NCBI RefSeq assembly: GCF_029962835.1
Contig: NC_080577.1
Coordinates: forward strand, 7,416,501-7,480,500
Reading direction: 5' to 3'
DNA length: 64,000 bases
Source of the DNA: Magnolia sinica
Taxonomy: Eukaryota > Streptophyta > Magnoliopsida > Magnoliales > Magnoliaceae
In this document: in pieces, positions 47,480 through 58,955 of the stretch
Layout: each line of letters begins with the position of its first letter
Numbering within the stretch: position 1 is the stretch's first letter
Notes under the pieces: generated by a model
What the model was told of the DNA's origin: nothing
Database searches by the model: none
What the model saw: the letters and a program-made list of their open reading frames with translations, nothing else
Made by a program: the position numbers and the translations under genes

Positions 47480-49630
47480 AGATTAAAGTGATAAAGTCCC
47501 TTAATATACATTGATGCACCAAACTCTAATGGCCTAAGCTTTTAGAGTAAATGGTGGTTTGACATGATATCAGAGAGAAATGTCCTATATTCAAATCTCG
47601 AGAGAGAAGCAAATATGCTTTGTTAATATATTATTCTCCTAACAAATATTGTTTGGAAACATGCATCTTAGTAATGAGACACCAAGTAATTTTTAGCAAT
47701 TGTTGATTCAATGCCATATTGGCAAAGATGAGTAAGAAAATCAATAAGAGTAATCTTATTTTATTTGACATGATATGCTTTTGTAGATTTGGCAAAGACA
47801 ACCTTATTTCAGTTAATGTGATTCAAACCCCACTTCTCTTTTCTAAAAATTAGCTTGTAGATATTTTTAAGAATGTGATCACATTTTTTTATATATACTA
47901 TATTCAAGTTGATATTTGATACCCATGCGCTAACTTGAACAATGGAACTATTAGTATGATAAATGTACTCCGATGACTTCAATACTTCCTTGGATGGGAC
48001 CATTCATGTTTTTAATCCCTACATTCAAGCAGCCCATCTGCAGTGTGCATTCCAGTAGTAGGACTCTACTCTGGGGCAACTTTTACTCCATTCAATGAGA
48101 TCTGATCTGCAAGCGGATTCTAACATTTAACTGGGCCTTTCTGAAAGCTACGCGAGGTCGTCATAAAGTGGGACACCCGTATGTTTAATGCAAACCATTT
48201 GTGGATTTCCATTAACATTCCATTTCCTAAGTACGCTTGGAACCAGCTAATATCAGCCTTATTTTTCAAGACAAGTGGACATAATGCATGCTTGAGATGG
48301 AACGTGGATCTCCTGCTCGTCACAAACATAATTTATAATTTTCCTGTATTTTACCCAGTCTATGTTCCGATGTGACTGGATTTGATTAGGTCATATACAA
48401 CCGTTAGAAAGAGAAATGCTTACCTGGGGACCTTTTTAGGTGAGCATTCATGTGCACCTCAGCACACGTGTCATAGGAACAGAATCCGAAGGATACCTCT
48501 TGAAACTCTATTGACCCAATTTTCAGCCTGATTCAAAATTCTAGTGAGCTCTGAAAAAAGGAAATATAAATCAAGGGAGGAAGGAAGCTGTTTCCTTTTT
48601 TCCATGTCCCACTAGAGTTCTAGATCGGGCTGGAAGTAGGGGTTATAAGGTTTAAGGGGTGCCGCATCACGGACACTTCAGATTCCGTGCCCAGCGCGTG
48701 TAAAAAACTATGCATGTGAGCATTTATCTTTCTAACAGTGTTGTATGACCCAATCAAAACCCGCCAGTTGGATTACCATGGATTTCTCAGTTATTCTATC
48801 ACGAGAAAAACCCCTTCTCGTTTGAGGTGGGGTTTGGATGCGGATGGACCTGGACGTTCCGAAATTATTTTTGCCTGTGGTAACTAATGTTCACAGCTAT
48901 TTATCATTCTCTAGGGCCACCATCCAAAAATGGCTAGACAATCAGAAGCATCCATCATGTATGACCTATTTTGAATGTTCTATTATCCAATAAATACATT
49001 ATAAAATGGCCAGTTAATGCTAACCGTCCATCCCATGGACGATTGATAGTCCTACCTGTAATAGCACTAATTGTAAGATTATAACCGTCCGATGTGAAAC
49101 GCTGAAGGAGCACTGCTGTTTGCAGCAGCGCGTGCACCAAAACAGAAGAGCCCGACATGTGTCACGTGGCACGCATGTGAAAGACATAACCATTTATCAG
49201 GCGGGTCGAGAATCCCGTATTTTCACAGTGTGTACACAAATAAGAAAACATCATAAGTATTCAACCCATGTGTGGCCCACCAGACGTGACGATGACTCTA
49301 ATTCTCAGCCTACAACATATTCACCAATGTCCCCCATTGATCCATTTGGTGTGGCTGTCTTGATTTATTAAATAGGCTGGATTTGGTATCAAGGATCTAA
49401 CATGAGAAGAAAAATGTAATGGACGGGTCAGATGGAACTAATATATCAAGGTGGGCTACACACAGCTCGAACGTATGGACAGGTTGCGAGTCACCAAACT
49501 GCGGAGCCGCAATTCAAGGAAAGGCGCGGTTCATGTGAAATGCCCTTTATTGCCAACTCAGGATGTGATCTTTCCAGCTTGGGTTTTGAACTGTTTCCTG
49601 GACCGGAATCGTCGGCAACGCTTGTTTTAC
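47480..49630. other. intergenic, no recognised gene
   Basis: AT-rich sequence without a supported open frame or element boundary. Confidence 0.45.
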
Positions 49631-49632
49631 TC

Positions 49633-49913
49633 AGTGCGGAGAACACCCCAGTTCTCTGTGGTCCACCATGTTGTATATGTAAAATCCAGTCCGTCCATCA
49701 GCTTAGGAATATTACTTGGACCGTACATACCTAATGGGAGCAATGTAATAAAGCTCTCAGTTCAAACGGTGTGGCCCATCTGAGTTGTAGATCTATCTCG
49801 TTCTTCGACTTCTGTCCTAAAAATCGATGACAAAGCCTGATAGACGGAGTGGATTTTACATATACAGCATGGTGGGCCCCACAGACTTGGGTGTTTTACT
49901 CACTGCGTCAAAC
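49633..49913. repeat. short foldback repeat copy upstream of RABA1
   Basis: Both ends show the family's inverted arms: 'ctctgtggtccaccatg' at the left and 'catggtgggccccacag' at the right, with 'gttttactca' outside each. At about 280 bp it lacks much of the middle. It ends 281 bases before the RABA1 start codon. Confidence 0.75.
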
Positions 49914-49956
49914 AGGTGTTACGGACGATTCGAAGTTCCTTTTCCTCTCTCTCTTT

Positions 49957-50055
49957 AACGGTAGTATTTAACCGAAAATCCCTCGCTCCAACGGTAGTAT
50001 TTAATCGAAAACTTCTCCCTCCAACGGTAGTATTTAACTGAAAACCCATCATTCT
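49957..50055 (+). promoter_or_regulatory. three 33 bp tandem repeats with AACGG cores before RABA1
   Basis: AACGGTAGTATTTAA begins at 49957, 49990 and 50023, an exact 33 bp period, each followed by a variable C/T-rich part. AACGG is the core of the MSA element bound by three-repeat MYB factors in G2/M genes (established); here the bases after the core fit the full MSA consensus only partly. The repeats lie 139-237 bases before the start codon, so they could be in the promoter or the leader. Confidence 0.75.
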
Positions 50056-50193
50056 CGCTCTCTCTCTCATTCACCGAAAAACTGATATTTGGAGCAACGA
50101 AACCAAACTCCTTAGAAGAGGAAGAAGAAGGTCCGCATTTTCCATCTCCGAAATCTCTCAGACTAAGGGAGAGAGAAGGAGACAGAGAGAGAG

Positions 50194-53100
50194 ATGGCGT
50201 ACAGAACCGACGACGATTACGATTATCTTTTTAAGGTGGTATTGATAGGCGATTCGGGCGTCGGGAAATCTAATCTCCTCTCACGATTCACCAGGAACGA
50301 GTTCAGCCTCGAATCAAAATCAACGATCGGCGTTGAATTTGCCACCCGCAGCATCCGAGTCGATGACAAGGTCGTCAAGGCCCAGATTTGGGACACCGCT
50401 GGCCAAGAAAGGTTCGATCCAACCTTCCATTTCCTCCAATTTTCCCCTTCTTTTCCGATCTTGCTACATCAGATCTCCTGTCATTTTTCTCCGGTCCGGT
50501 GTTCAATCGGTGCCCTCAAAATCACAGGCTTTAGGGATTTCAGATCGAGAAATTGTGATTGCTCGCAATGTTGATTAGAATCATAGATTAATAAGGTTTT
50601 GTTATCGATTTAAGTTTTCAAATGAGATCCCTCTGGATCTTTTGTTTTTAGAGAAGAAGATGTATTTAAGGATTCCATGGCTTGAAGATCTTCTAGCAAG
50701 GTTGAAGATTTCATTGGCTACGAAACGAAAGATGTGAAGAATTTGGGTTTTAGTTGAATCTGATGGGTTGTATAGCATTAGGTTTTTAGGGAAGAGAAGA
50801 CTTCATAGGAAGGAAATGGCGGCATTGCGATGCATGTATTTGAAAATGCTGGTAGCAGTAGGAATTTTAATGTAAAAGATGGGCAGGTGGGATCATAACT
50901 ATAAGGAGACTGATGAAGATTTTGGATGGAGAATTGGGTCTGAAGATATTCAACTCAAACTCAATTGAAGGCCACCAACATGCATACCGTCTTCTATTTG
51001 ATCGTATCTATTTTGTGGGTGTGAAAGTCACCATTCGATATATTTTTCAAGCATTTGTGACATTGTACTTAGATAATTTCAGTCTAGTTTGGGAAGATTT
51101 GAGAAGTTAATAACGATTAATTGCAACAGATCCACCATTTTAGGAAAAAAAATATGTTTTCTTATTAAAAAACTGCTCCTTTTTCATGTGATCGAAAATG
51201 GACCAAAACAGAATGAGTTGGGGTGAGTCATACCAGTTTCGGTCTCAAGGTGAGTCGCACTAAAAAAAACCCCATGGATTCAATGGCCTAGGAAGGTTGA
51301 AAATCACGTGTAAAATCTATTATTTTCCTTTGGTGTGCATGTTGCATATGCAAGTGTGCACATGTGTGCATGGGTGTGTGAGTGCATGTGTGTTTTTATA
51401 TGGTGTGGATGGATGGGCTGGTGAATGGGTGGAGGTCTTTGGACTTTTGGTTGGGAAAGTGGGTCATGGCTGTAGATTTTTGGTTTGTTGGTTGATAATT
51501 TCTAGGATTGGGTCTTTGGACTTTTGGTTGGGAAAGTGGGTCATGGCTGTAGATTTTTGGTTTGTTGGTTGATAATTTCTAGGATTGGAGATGGAACCAC
51601 AGCCTGGTTTTTGGTAAAACTTTCACACAATAAGGAGTTTCTTGAATAGATTTCATGATTAATCCATCAGCCTGTTGTTAGGGATAGCATGGTGGTGCAT
51701 ATTTACTTGGGGAATTGCATGCGCTACGACTCTCTCTTTGTGGGAACATGCTATTGGATTTGGTTTTCGGAGATTCTTTTCCATTTAGGCACTTTTTTTT
51801 TCTTTTTTTCTTTTTTCTTTTTTTTTTTTAAATGTTCAATTCATGCACTTTTGTGGAACATGCTACTAAATTTATGTGCATGTTGGTTTTAATAATGCTA
51901 ACATTGATTTTATTTATTTTTTTTTGCGGAAAATTATTGATGAGTAAGACATGTTATCAATTGAGGTTATTTTCGAGAAAATGAAACTTAGGGGTTGTTT
52001 GTGTGGCTATAAAATCTTTTAGTTGTATAAGGGTTTATAGGTAAATACATTATAAGAGTTGTTTGGATGACTGAAATTGCCTGCAAACCTTTCACAGGCT
52101 GTTAACACTTTACAGGTTACAGGAGCTTTTAAAATTTTGGTTTCGTTGTATTTCAGATTATAGGTAATTTGATTACAGACCAACCAGATTTGTTTGTTTG
52201 TTTGTTTGTTTTTTATTTTATTTTATTGTAAATTCTTCAAGAGAGGCTTTTGCCGCTAGCAGCAGTCTTCTCCATCCTCTCCAATGTCTCTGTGTGTGTG
52301 CGCGCGCACGCAGGGAGCGGCTACCTGTAAACACTTTACATCTTAAAGCCAAACAGGACAGCTTCAGGTGTAAAGTGTTTACAATTTAAAATTTTATAGG
52401 CATCCAAAATGACCCTTTAATCACTTCCAATTATGTGATTAGATATATTAATAATCAATAGTAAGGTCTTTTCCAAATAGTGCCTTCGCAATAAAACCAA
52501 ATTACTTAATACCTTTCACTATCATGTATACATAAAATTGTAAGGAAATGACAATATTGATAAAAGAATGATTCCTGCTGATTCTTTAACATTCTTTCCA
52601 AGATGAGATGCATGATTACTTCACTGGAAGCATGCCTGAGAGATGCATTCCTTTTTCTTCATTGGCCTTTGCACATGAATGTAACCTTTTCAGCTAATTG
52701 ACCGTCGAAATGCTTTATGATATGCTTTGACCTTTTCTCTTACAAATGACAATGGCACTCGTATGTTTTAATCTCTCAAGATAAACAAGTGAAGCTGATT
52801 TTATATGCAATTAAACTTGAGGATCTTTTGCTATTTGTTTTAGCGGCTTGTATCCTTTGGTATTTGTTTTACTGGCTTTGTATTCTGTTTCTGACTTGGT
52901 TTCAAAACAATGTTTTTTTTTTTTTGGTGGATAGGTCAGTAATGTGTACTCCGTTTTTTTTTTATTCCTCTAAAAATAAAATAAAATAAAAATGCATATT
53001 CCGTTTTTCTGTCTTTTTTTAGTCTTCCTTTAAATAATAAAGCATTCTGCATTGTAAAGATTTATGTGTTCACAAAATTAAAATCATTGCTATCAAGTCA

Positions 53101-53978
53101 AAGAACTGCTCTGATTATGGCCATTTTACACATGTTCATCTAGTCAAGATCATAATATTGTCTATATTCCTTCTCAACCTATCTTGTTTTGTAATTCTCT
53201 AAACCATAGCTTTCATACATGACCTCATTCTTCTGCTTCTAGTCTTTCATTCAGATTCAACAAAAAGTAGTTCCCTGCACTTTTCAATTTTTATCATCCA
53301 TTGTTTCTCCACTTTTTTCATCTATATAAGCTAAGGCAAATATAAGGTGCAGTTCTTAATTGGATTACGTGATTAACTTGTTGAGATCATCCACCATATC
53401 TGATCCCGTATTTGGGCTTTTTAAAGCTGAAAGTATGGGCCCCTCAAAGTTCATTGAATGTTACTATGTTCAACTGAAATTGTAGTTCCTTGGTTTGTAT
53501 TATTGTGAAAATAATTTATTTAATGTGTTTGTTTGTTTTATAAAGATACCGTGCAATTACAAGTGCATACTATCGAGGAGCTGTGGGTGCTCTGCTAGTC
53601 TATGACGTAACCCGCCATGTCACCTTTGAGAATGTAGAGAGATGGTTGAAGGAGCTTAGAGACCACACAGACTCCAACATTGTCATCATGCTTGTGGGGA
53701 ACAAGGCAGATCTGCGCCATCTACGAGCCGTTTCCATCGAGGATGCAAAAGGCTTTGCTGAGAGAGAAAACACCTTCTTTATGGAGACGTCTGCCCTTGA
53801 ATCTATGAATGTGGAGAACGCCTTCACAGAAGTCCTCACCCAGATCTACCGTGTTGTCAGCAGGAAAGCTCTTGATGTTGGGGATGATCCAACAACCTTG
53901 CCCAAGGGACAGACTATCAATGTTGGCTCCAGGGATGATGTATCAGCCGTGAAGAAAGTCGGTTGTTGCTCTTCTTAG
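50194..53978 (+). CDS. RABA1: RABA1-type (Rab11 family) small GTPase
   Basis: Two exons: 50194-50411 and 53546-53978. The GT-AG phase-2 intron of 3134 nt splits the Arg codon after WDTAGQE. The joined CDS is 651 nt (216 aa), the usual size. Nucleotide-binding motifs: GDSGVGKS (19-26), effector STIGVEF (43-49), WDTAGQE (66-72), NKAD (125-128) and ETSA (153-156). The C-terminal CCSS places the geranylgeranyl cysteines at 213-214. [20 protein letters not shown] and [20 protein letters not shown] are typical of the RABA1 subclade. Known role: membrane traffic at trans-Golgi/recycling endosomes to the plasma membrane and cell plate. The start is fixed by the conserved N-terminus. Which RABA1 member it is cannot be decided here. 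Confidence 0.97.
51434..51587 (+). repeat. two 77 bp tandem repeats in the RABA1 intron
   Basis: GGTCTTTGGACTTTTGGTTG starts at 51434 and 51511. The two units look identical, so the duplication is recent. Confidence 0.93.
51991..52416. mobile_element. MITE in the RABA1 intron, PIF/Harbinger-like
   Basis: The left end GGGGTTGTTTGTGTGGCTAT pairs inverted with the right end ATAGGCATCCAAAATGACCC, and TTA lies at both flanks, as in Tourist/Harbinger MITEs. Inner parts mirror each other around 'cacaggctgttaacacttta' and 'gtgtaaagtgtttacaa'. Non-coding. A hAT origin is possible if the flanks are read differently. Confidence 0.6.
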
Positions 53979-55200
53979 TGTATGCAGAAGGGAATGAGCA
54001 TTGCAAGGTGACATTACGATGTCTGCTTCTGCCCTATGGAATTCCCTATTTCATGCGGATTTTGGCCCATTCATACCAATGTTTGGCGTGACACACATTG
54101 AGTGTTTCTCTCACACAAAAATCAACTGTAATCCCATGCATCAAGATTTCTAAATGTCTTATGGTTTCCGAAGATTGGAATCTAAATTGCAGTGATGTTT
54201 GTCATTCTCTTTTGCATTTGATGCAAACATACCGTTGTGTTACTTAATGTCGATTCTTTGAATCAACGTATTTATTGCTTCAAATCTTACTACAACATCC
54301 TTTTATGTTTGCTTTCTTTGGATTACCTTGTATTTGGACATTTTTCTCATGTATCTGATTTAATGAACTTGGTTCTTTTATCATGAGGTCACAGTATTCA
54401 TGTCTTCTACTACATGAGTAATAGACATGTAGTGGATGTATTAAGTATATTTTTGTTCTTTTGATTAGTTGCGTTTTGCCTTTGCTCCAAATCAAAGAAC
54501 GCGTTTTGATGTAAAACATGTAGAAATCCTGCGTTTGTAGTATTGTGATGTTGAAGATGGCCGAACCATCAAGACATCTCAACCCTAAAGCTCCTCCAGT
54601 ATAATAAATATTAATTGTTTTACTTCTCTAGCAACACTAGACTGGCATTTGAATTTAACAAACTAGGATGGTTGGCTAGGGAACCTTTTTAAAAGAGAAA
54701 ACAAGTGTTGTGAGCTTTTGATCCAGGGGAGCAAATAGAGAAATAACATTTTGGTTTTGAGGGAATCTGTGACTGGACAATCAACTGATAGGGAAGTTGG
54801 AACAGAGCAGATATTCATATCTTCCTTACCACCTTTAGAACTGAGATACTTGGCCTTCTAAACCACCTGGCGTGTGCTTAAATACCCAACTTGATGATTT
54901 TCTAGATCCCATCTGGCAGGTTGATGTCTGTTGGATTTTGGACAAGTCGTTGATATTTCGCCATTGATATAGATGAACACCTAGAATGTTTTCTTTGTTA
55001 GCGCTTCAACCAGGATTGGTTTCAAAGCTGTAGCTGAATTGATGGTGCTTCCGCCACATGCTTGGTCTCGAGCTTTCTGACCACAAATGGGTTAGAAGGG
55101 TAAAAAACCTTTCTTAACCCAAAAGGGATCATATCACCCTGCAGACATTTACCTGGAATTGAAGTTGCAGGCATTCCGTTTGGAGGTTCTATAAACTAGA
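53979..55200. other. RABA1 3' flank and intergenic sequence
   Basis: The first 300 bases probably hold the RABA1 3' UTR; no clean AATAAA was chosen. The rest shows no supported gene. Confidence 0.45.
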
Positions 55201-55218
55201 TGGATGATTTACCTAGAA

Positions 55219-55413
55219 TCACATTACTTGCTGTGTAATAGAGGCTGAATCTATTTCGCTTAGATAAAGCCGTCCTTGTTCATCAACTCTCACCACAGGT
55301 AGAATTGTTGATGGAGAATAGTTGGGTGGTGGGAATACTTGCTGGCTGGCAGAAGTGGTATTCGCTCCAGCCAGGGCTTTCACATGCTCATCGTCCTGTG
55401 ATGTTCGAACCAT
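55219..55413 (-). other. unassigned 64-codon open frame
   Basis: Starts MVRTSQDDEHVKALAGANTT and reads as ordinary soluble protein (VVRVDEQGRLYLSEIDSA), with composition better than a random frame. Downstream on the same strand (about 55180-55030) a second frame, IPGKCLQGDMIPFGLRKVF, could be another piece. I do not recognise a family. It may be a captured or decayed gene fragment or part of a retroelement. The 55440-56000 stretch upstream has LTR-like features. Confidence 0.3.
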
Positions 55414-55419
55414 GGGGTT

Positions 55420-56000
55420 TATAGGAGGGGTCTTTTGGTCATTTTCATGTATAATTAGTTAGGGAATTTGGTGATTTTGGTCCTTGTTTAACTATTTATG
55501 GATTAGGTGATTAGTTAAGGAAGTTAAAGTTAGATAAGGATTAGTTGATGATTCACACACTAATCACCAAGATTAGTTGGAGAATAGTACAAATACCCCT
55601 GTTGTTTGTAACTGTAAGTTTTTATTTATTTATTTATTTAAGAATTATAATTGATGAAAAGAGATATTTGAGAGAGACCTTTTTCAACCTCTTCTTCTCC
55701 CTTCTTGGGTGGATATCGGAATAGATGATTTTCCGTCCATTCCTTTGAATTTTCTTCAACGCCTACTCAATCCCTTGCTTGAGAGATTGAATATTCTGCT
55801 TTTTGTCTAGTGTTCAATCCCGATCCTGGATTTACATCAATTGTCTTGTTGGCAGAGTGATTTGTTGATTTGCTGTAATGCTTGCATTGTGGTGAGTGGC
55901 TAAGAACCGCAGCTCATTGATCTACATGGATTAGTAAGCAGGTCATAGTTGCATTCGAATTTTTCAGTGAGTGTCCTCATCCCAACTGCATGTAATGTCA
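55420..56000. other. possible LTR fragment
   Basis: Has the feel of a U3-R-U5 region: 'ggtcattttcatg', 'tacaaatacccctg', T-rich 'ttgatgaaaagagat' and C/T-rich 'ccttttt...ttctcccttcttgg'. No partner repeat, primer site or target duplication was found, so this is weak. Confidence 0.25.
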
Positions 56001-56551
56001 TCGTGCTGATATTCTGTAACAGCGGTCCTCATCCCAATTGAAAAGAAGCAGGGAGAACTTCCAGAATTCACAGATCCTAGCAATCCAATTATTGGTATTT
56101 TTCCATTGAATGTGATGTGTTGGTGTAGGATTGTTAAATTCGGCAGAGTTGGGCTGGCTCAACTGAATTTCCCATCTCAGTTTGTTATCTCTCTTAATAA
56201 CATGGTACAAAAAGAGGCTAGTTCCTCCTCGACAAGTCATTGGAATAAGCTAATTCTACAAAGTGATTCACATGACTATTCATATGAATAGGCACATGCT
56301 TATCCACCATTGCTTGTATGGGCCCGTGTTCTGTGTATACCATCCAACCCATGCATTAAGTGCATCCCGCATGGTGTGGTGCCCTAAAAATAGACCTATA
56401 CAATCACTAGGTGGGTCACACTATAGAAAAAAATTGACAACCACCTAAAAACCTCCAGATTCATAAGGTTGACCTACAAGATAATTGGATCGGCCTGACT
56501 TTACTAGAGTCCAACCTTTACAACTTAGCAACCTTATTATATGGGTTGGAA

Positions 56552-58452
56552 GGCACACACTGTAGCAGACCCACACGCAAGGAGAACTTGAAGAGAAACT
56601 CGCCTCGATAAAAGGAAGAACTGTTTATTAGTCTTTCTGTCTCTTAAATCCAAGCCCGTGTCCGGGATATCTAAGAGTGAAACCCATCCTTGGAACGTGG
56701 GTTTGACCAATGTCGGGCCACTTTCTTCACACTCGCCTCATACGTGCAAATAAAGAACATGTCATATGAGATATGAGGTTCTCCTCGCACATTCCACATT
56801 GTGTAAAAAATCATGCTCATCTAATCATTAGGCAATACATGTTATTTACCCATGTTGCACGCTGACCTTATGATGTAAGACATGTTATGAGTAACATTCT
56901 AGGGTTAGGATCAAAAGAAATAAGGTCATAGGGGTCAATATAGAAGACATGTCATGGAAGGCACACACTGTAGCAGACCCACACGCAAGGAGAACTTGAA
57001 GAGAAACTCGCCTCGATAAAAGGAAGAACTGTTTATTAGTCTTTCTGTCTCTTAAATCCAAGCCCGAGTCCGGGATAGCTAAGAGCGAAACCCATCCTTG
57101 CAACATGGTGGGTTTGACCAATGTCGGGCCACTTTCTTCACACTCGCCTCATACGTGCAAATAAAGAACATGTCATGTGAGATATGGGGTTCTCCTCGCA
57201 CATTCCACATTGTGTAAAAAATCATGCTCATCTAATCATTAGGCAATACATGTTATTTACCCATGGTGCACGCTGACCTTATGATGTAAGACATGTTATG
57301 AGTAACATTCTAGGGTTAGGATCAAAAGAAATAAGGTCGTAGGGGCCAATATAGAAGACATGTCATGGAAGGCACACACTGTAGCAGACCCACACGCAAG
57401 GAGAACTTGAAGAGAAACTCGCCTCGATAAAAGGAAGAACTGTTTATTAGTCTTTCTGTCTCTTAAATCCACATTCCACATTTTGTAAAAAATCATGCTC
57501 ATCTAATCATTAGGCAATACATGTTATTTACCCATGTTGCACGCTGACCTTATGATGTAAGACATGTTATGAGTAACATTCTAGGGTTAGGATCAAAAGA
57601 AATAAGGTCGTAGGGGTCAATATAGAAGACATGTCATTGAAGGCACACACTGTAGCAGACCCACACGCAAGGAGAACTTGAAGAGAAACTCGCCTCGATA
57701 AAAGGAAGAACTGTTTATTGGTCTTTCTGTCTCTTAAATCCAAGCCCAAGTCCGGGATAGCCAAGAGCGAAACCCATCCTTGGAACATGGTGGGTTTGAC
57801 CAATGTTGGGCCACTTTCTCCACACTCGCCTCATACGTGCAAATAAAGAACATGTCATGTGAGATATGAGGTTCTCCTCGCACATTCCACATTTTGTAAA
57901 AAATCATGCTCATCTAATCATTGGGCAATACATGTTATTTACCCATGTTACACGCTGACCTTATGATGTAAGACATGTTATGAGTAACATTCTAGGGTTA
58001 GGATTAAAAGAAATAAGGTCATAGGGGTCAATATAGAAGACATGTCATGGAAGGCACACACTGTAGCAGACCCACACGCAAGGAGAACTTGAAGAGAAAC
58101 TCGCCTCGGTAAAAGGAAGAACTGTTTATTAGTCTTTCTGTCTCTTAAATCCAAGCCCGAGTCCGGGATAGCTAAGAGCGAAACCCATCCTTGGAACATG
58201 GTGGGTTTGACCAATGTCGGGCCACTTTCTTCACACTCGCCTCATACGTGCAAATAAAGAACATGTCATGTGAGATATGAGGTTCTCCTCGCACATTCCA
58301 CATTGTGTAAAAAATCATGCTCATCTAATCATTAGGCAATACATGTTATTTACCCATGTTGCGCGCTGACCTTATGCTGTAAGACATGTTATGAGTAACA
58401 TTCTAGGGTTAGGATCAAAAGAAATAAGGTCGTAGGGGTCAATATGGAAGAC
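56552..58452. repeat. tandem array of five units of about 411 bp
   Basis: GGCACACACTGTAGCAGACC begins each unit at 56552, 56960, 57371, 57642 and 58053. Spacings are 408, 411, 271 and 411; the third unit lacks about 140 bases. The last unit ends near 58452. Units differ at only a few positions. On the minus strand most units carry the same frame of up to 78 codons (MVKPTM.QGWVSLLAIPDSG... in three of them), with no known match. This is a small local satellite, recently amplified. Confidence 0.95.
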
Positions 58453-58617
58453 TCATTATAACTTCCGACATCCATAACTTCAGAATTAACTATCAAAATA
58501 ATTATTGTAAGATATCATTGAAAAGCCATTGAAAGAGTTAGGAATGGAATCCTTTGACCTTACACGTGCTTCTTTTTCTTGCCCACTCCCCCCTTCAACA
58601 GGAAGTTCCTGTAGGCA

Positions 58618-58955
58618 GAAGCTTTGTAGGGCCAACCACAAACATCCATTCCATCCATCAATTTCACAAGCTCATGTAAGGACATGTCCAAAAAAAAAAA
58701 CAAAAGAGATAGATCCAAAACTCAAGTGGGCTATGCCACATGAGACAATGGGGAATGGACATCCGCTATTAAAACCTCTCTTGGGCTACAATGTTTTCTG
58801 TTCATCTCAGTGGGAATTGAATGCAGATCCAAAACTTGAAGGACCACGCCATGTGCCCATGAGAATTTCAATGGTGGGTATTCAATCCCCACTGTTTCCT
58901 GTGGGTCCATTTGAGTTTTGGGTCTGCCTCTTTTGGGATAATGTCCTAACATGAG
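58618..58955. repeat. foldback repeat piece, diverged
   Basis: Family marks: 'ccattccatccatcaattt', 'ctcaagtgggctatgcc', 'aatggtgggtattcaatcc' and 'actgtttcctgtgg'. The ends are not clear. Confidence 0.65.

Larger units (their letters stand above)
50412..53545 (+). other. RABA1 intron
   Basis: GT-AG, phase 2, at the intron position I recall as usual for plant Rab11 genes. It contains a 77 bp tandem duplication (51434-51587), a T-rich run (51791-51830), a MITE (51991-52416) and a TG/CG run (52289-52310). No other coding exon is seen. Confidence 0.92.

Noticed and set aside
56552-58452. CRISPR-like array
   Set aside because: Units of about 411 bp are contiguous with no spacers, and the genome is a plant.
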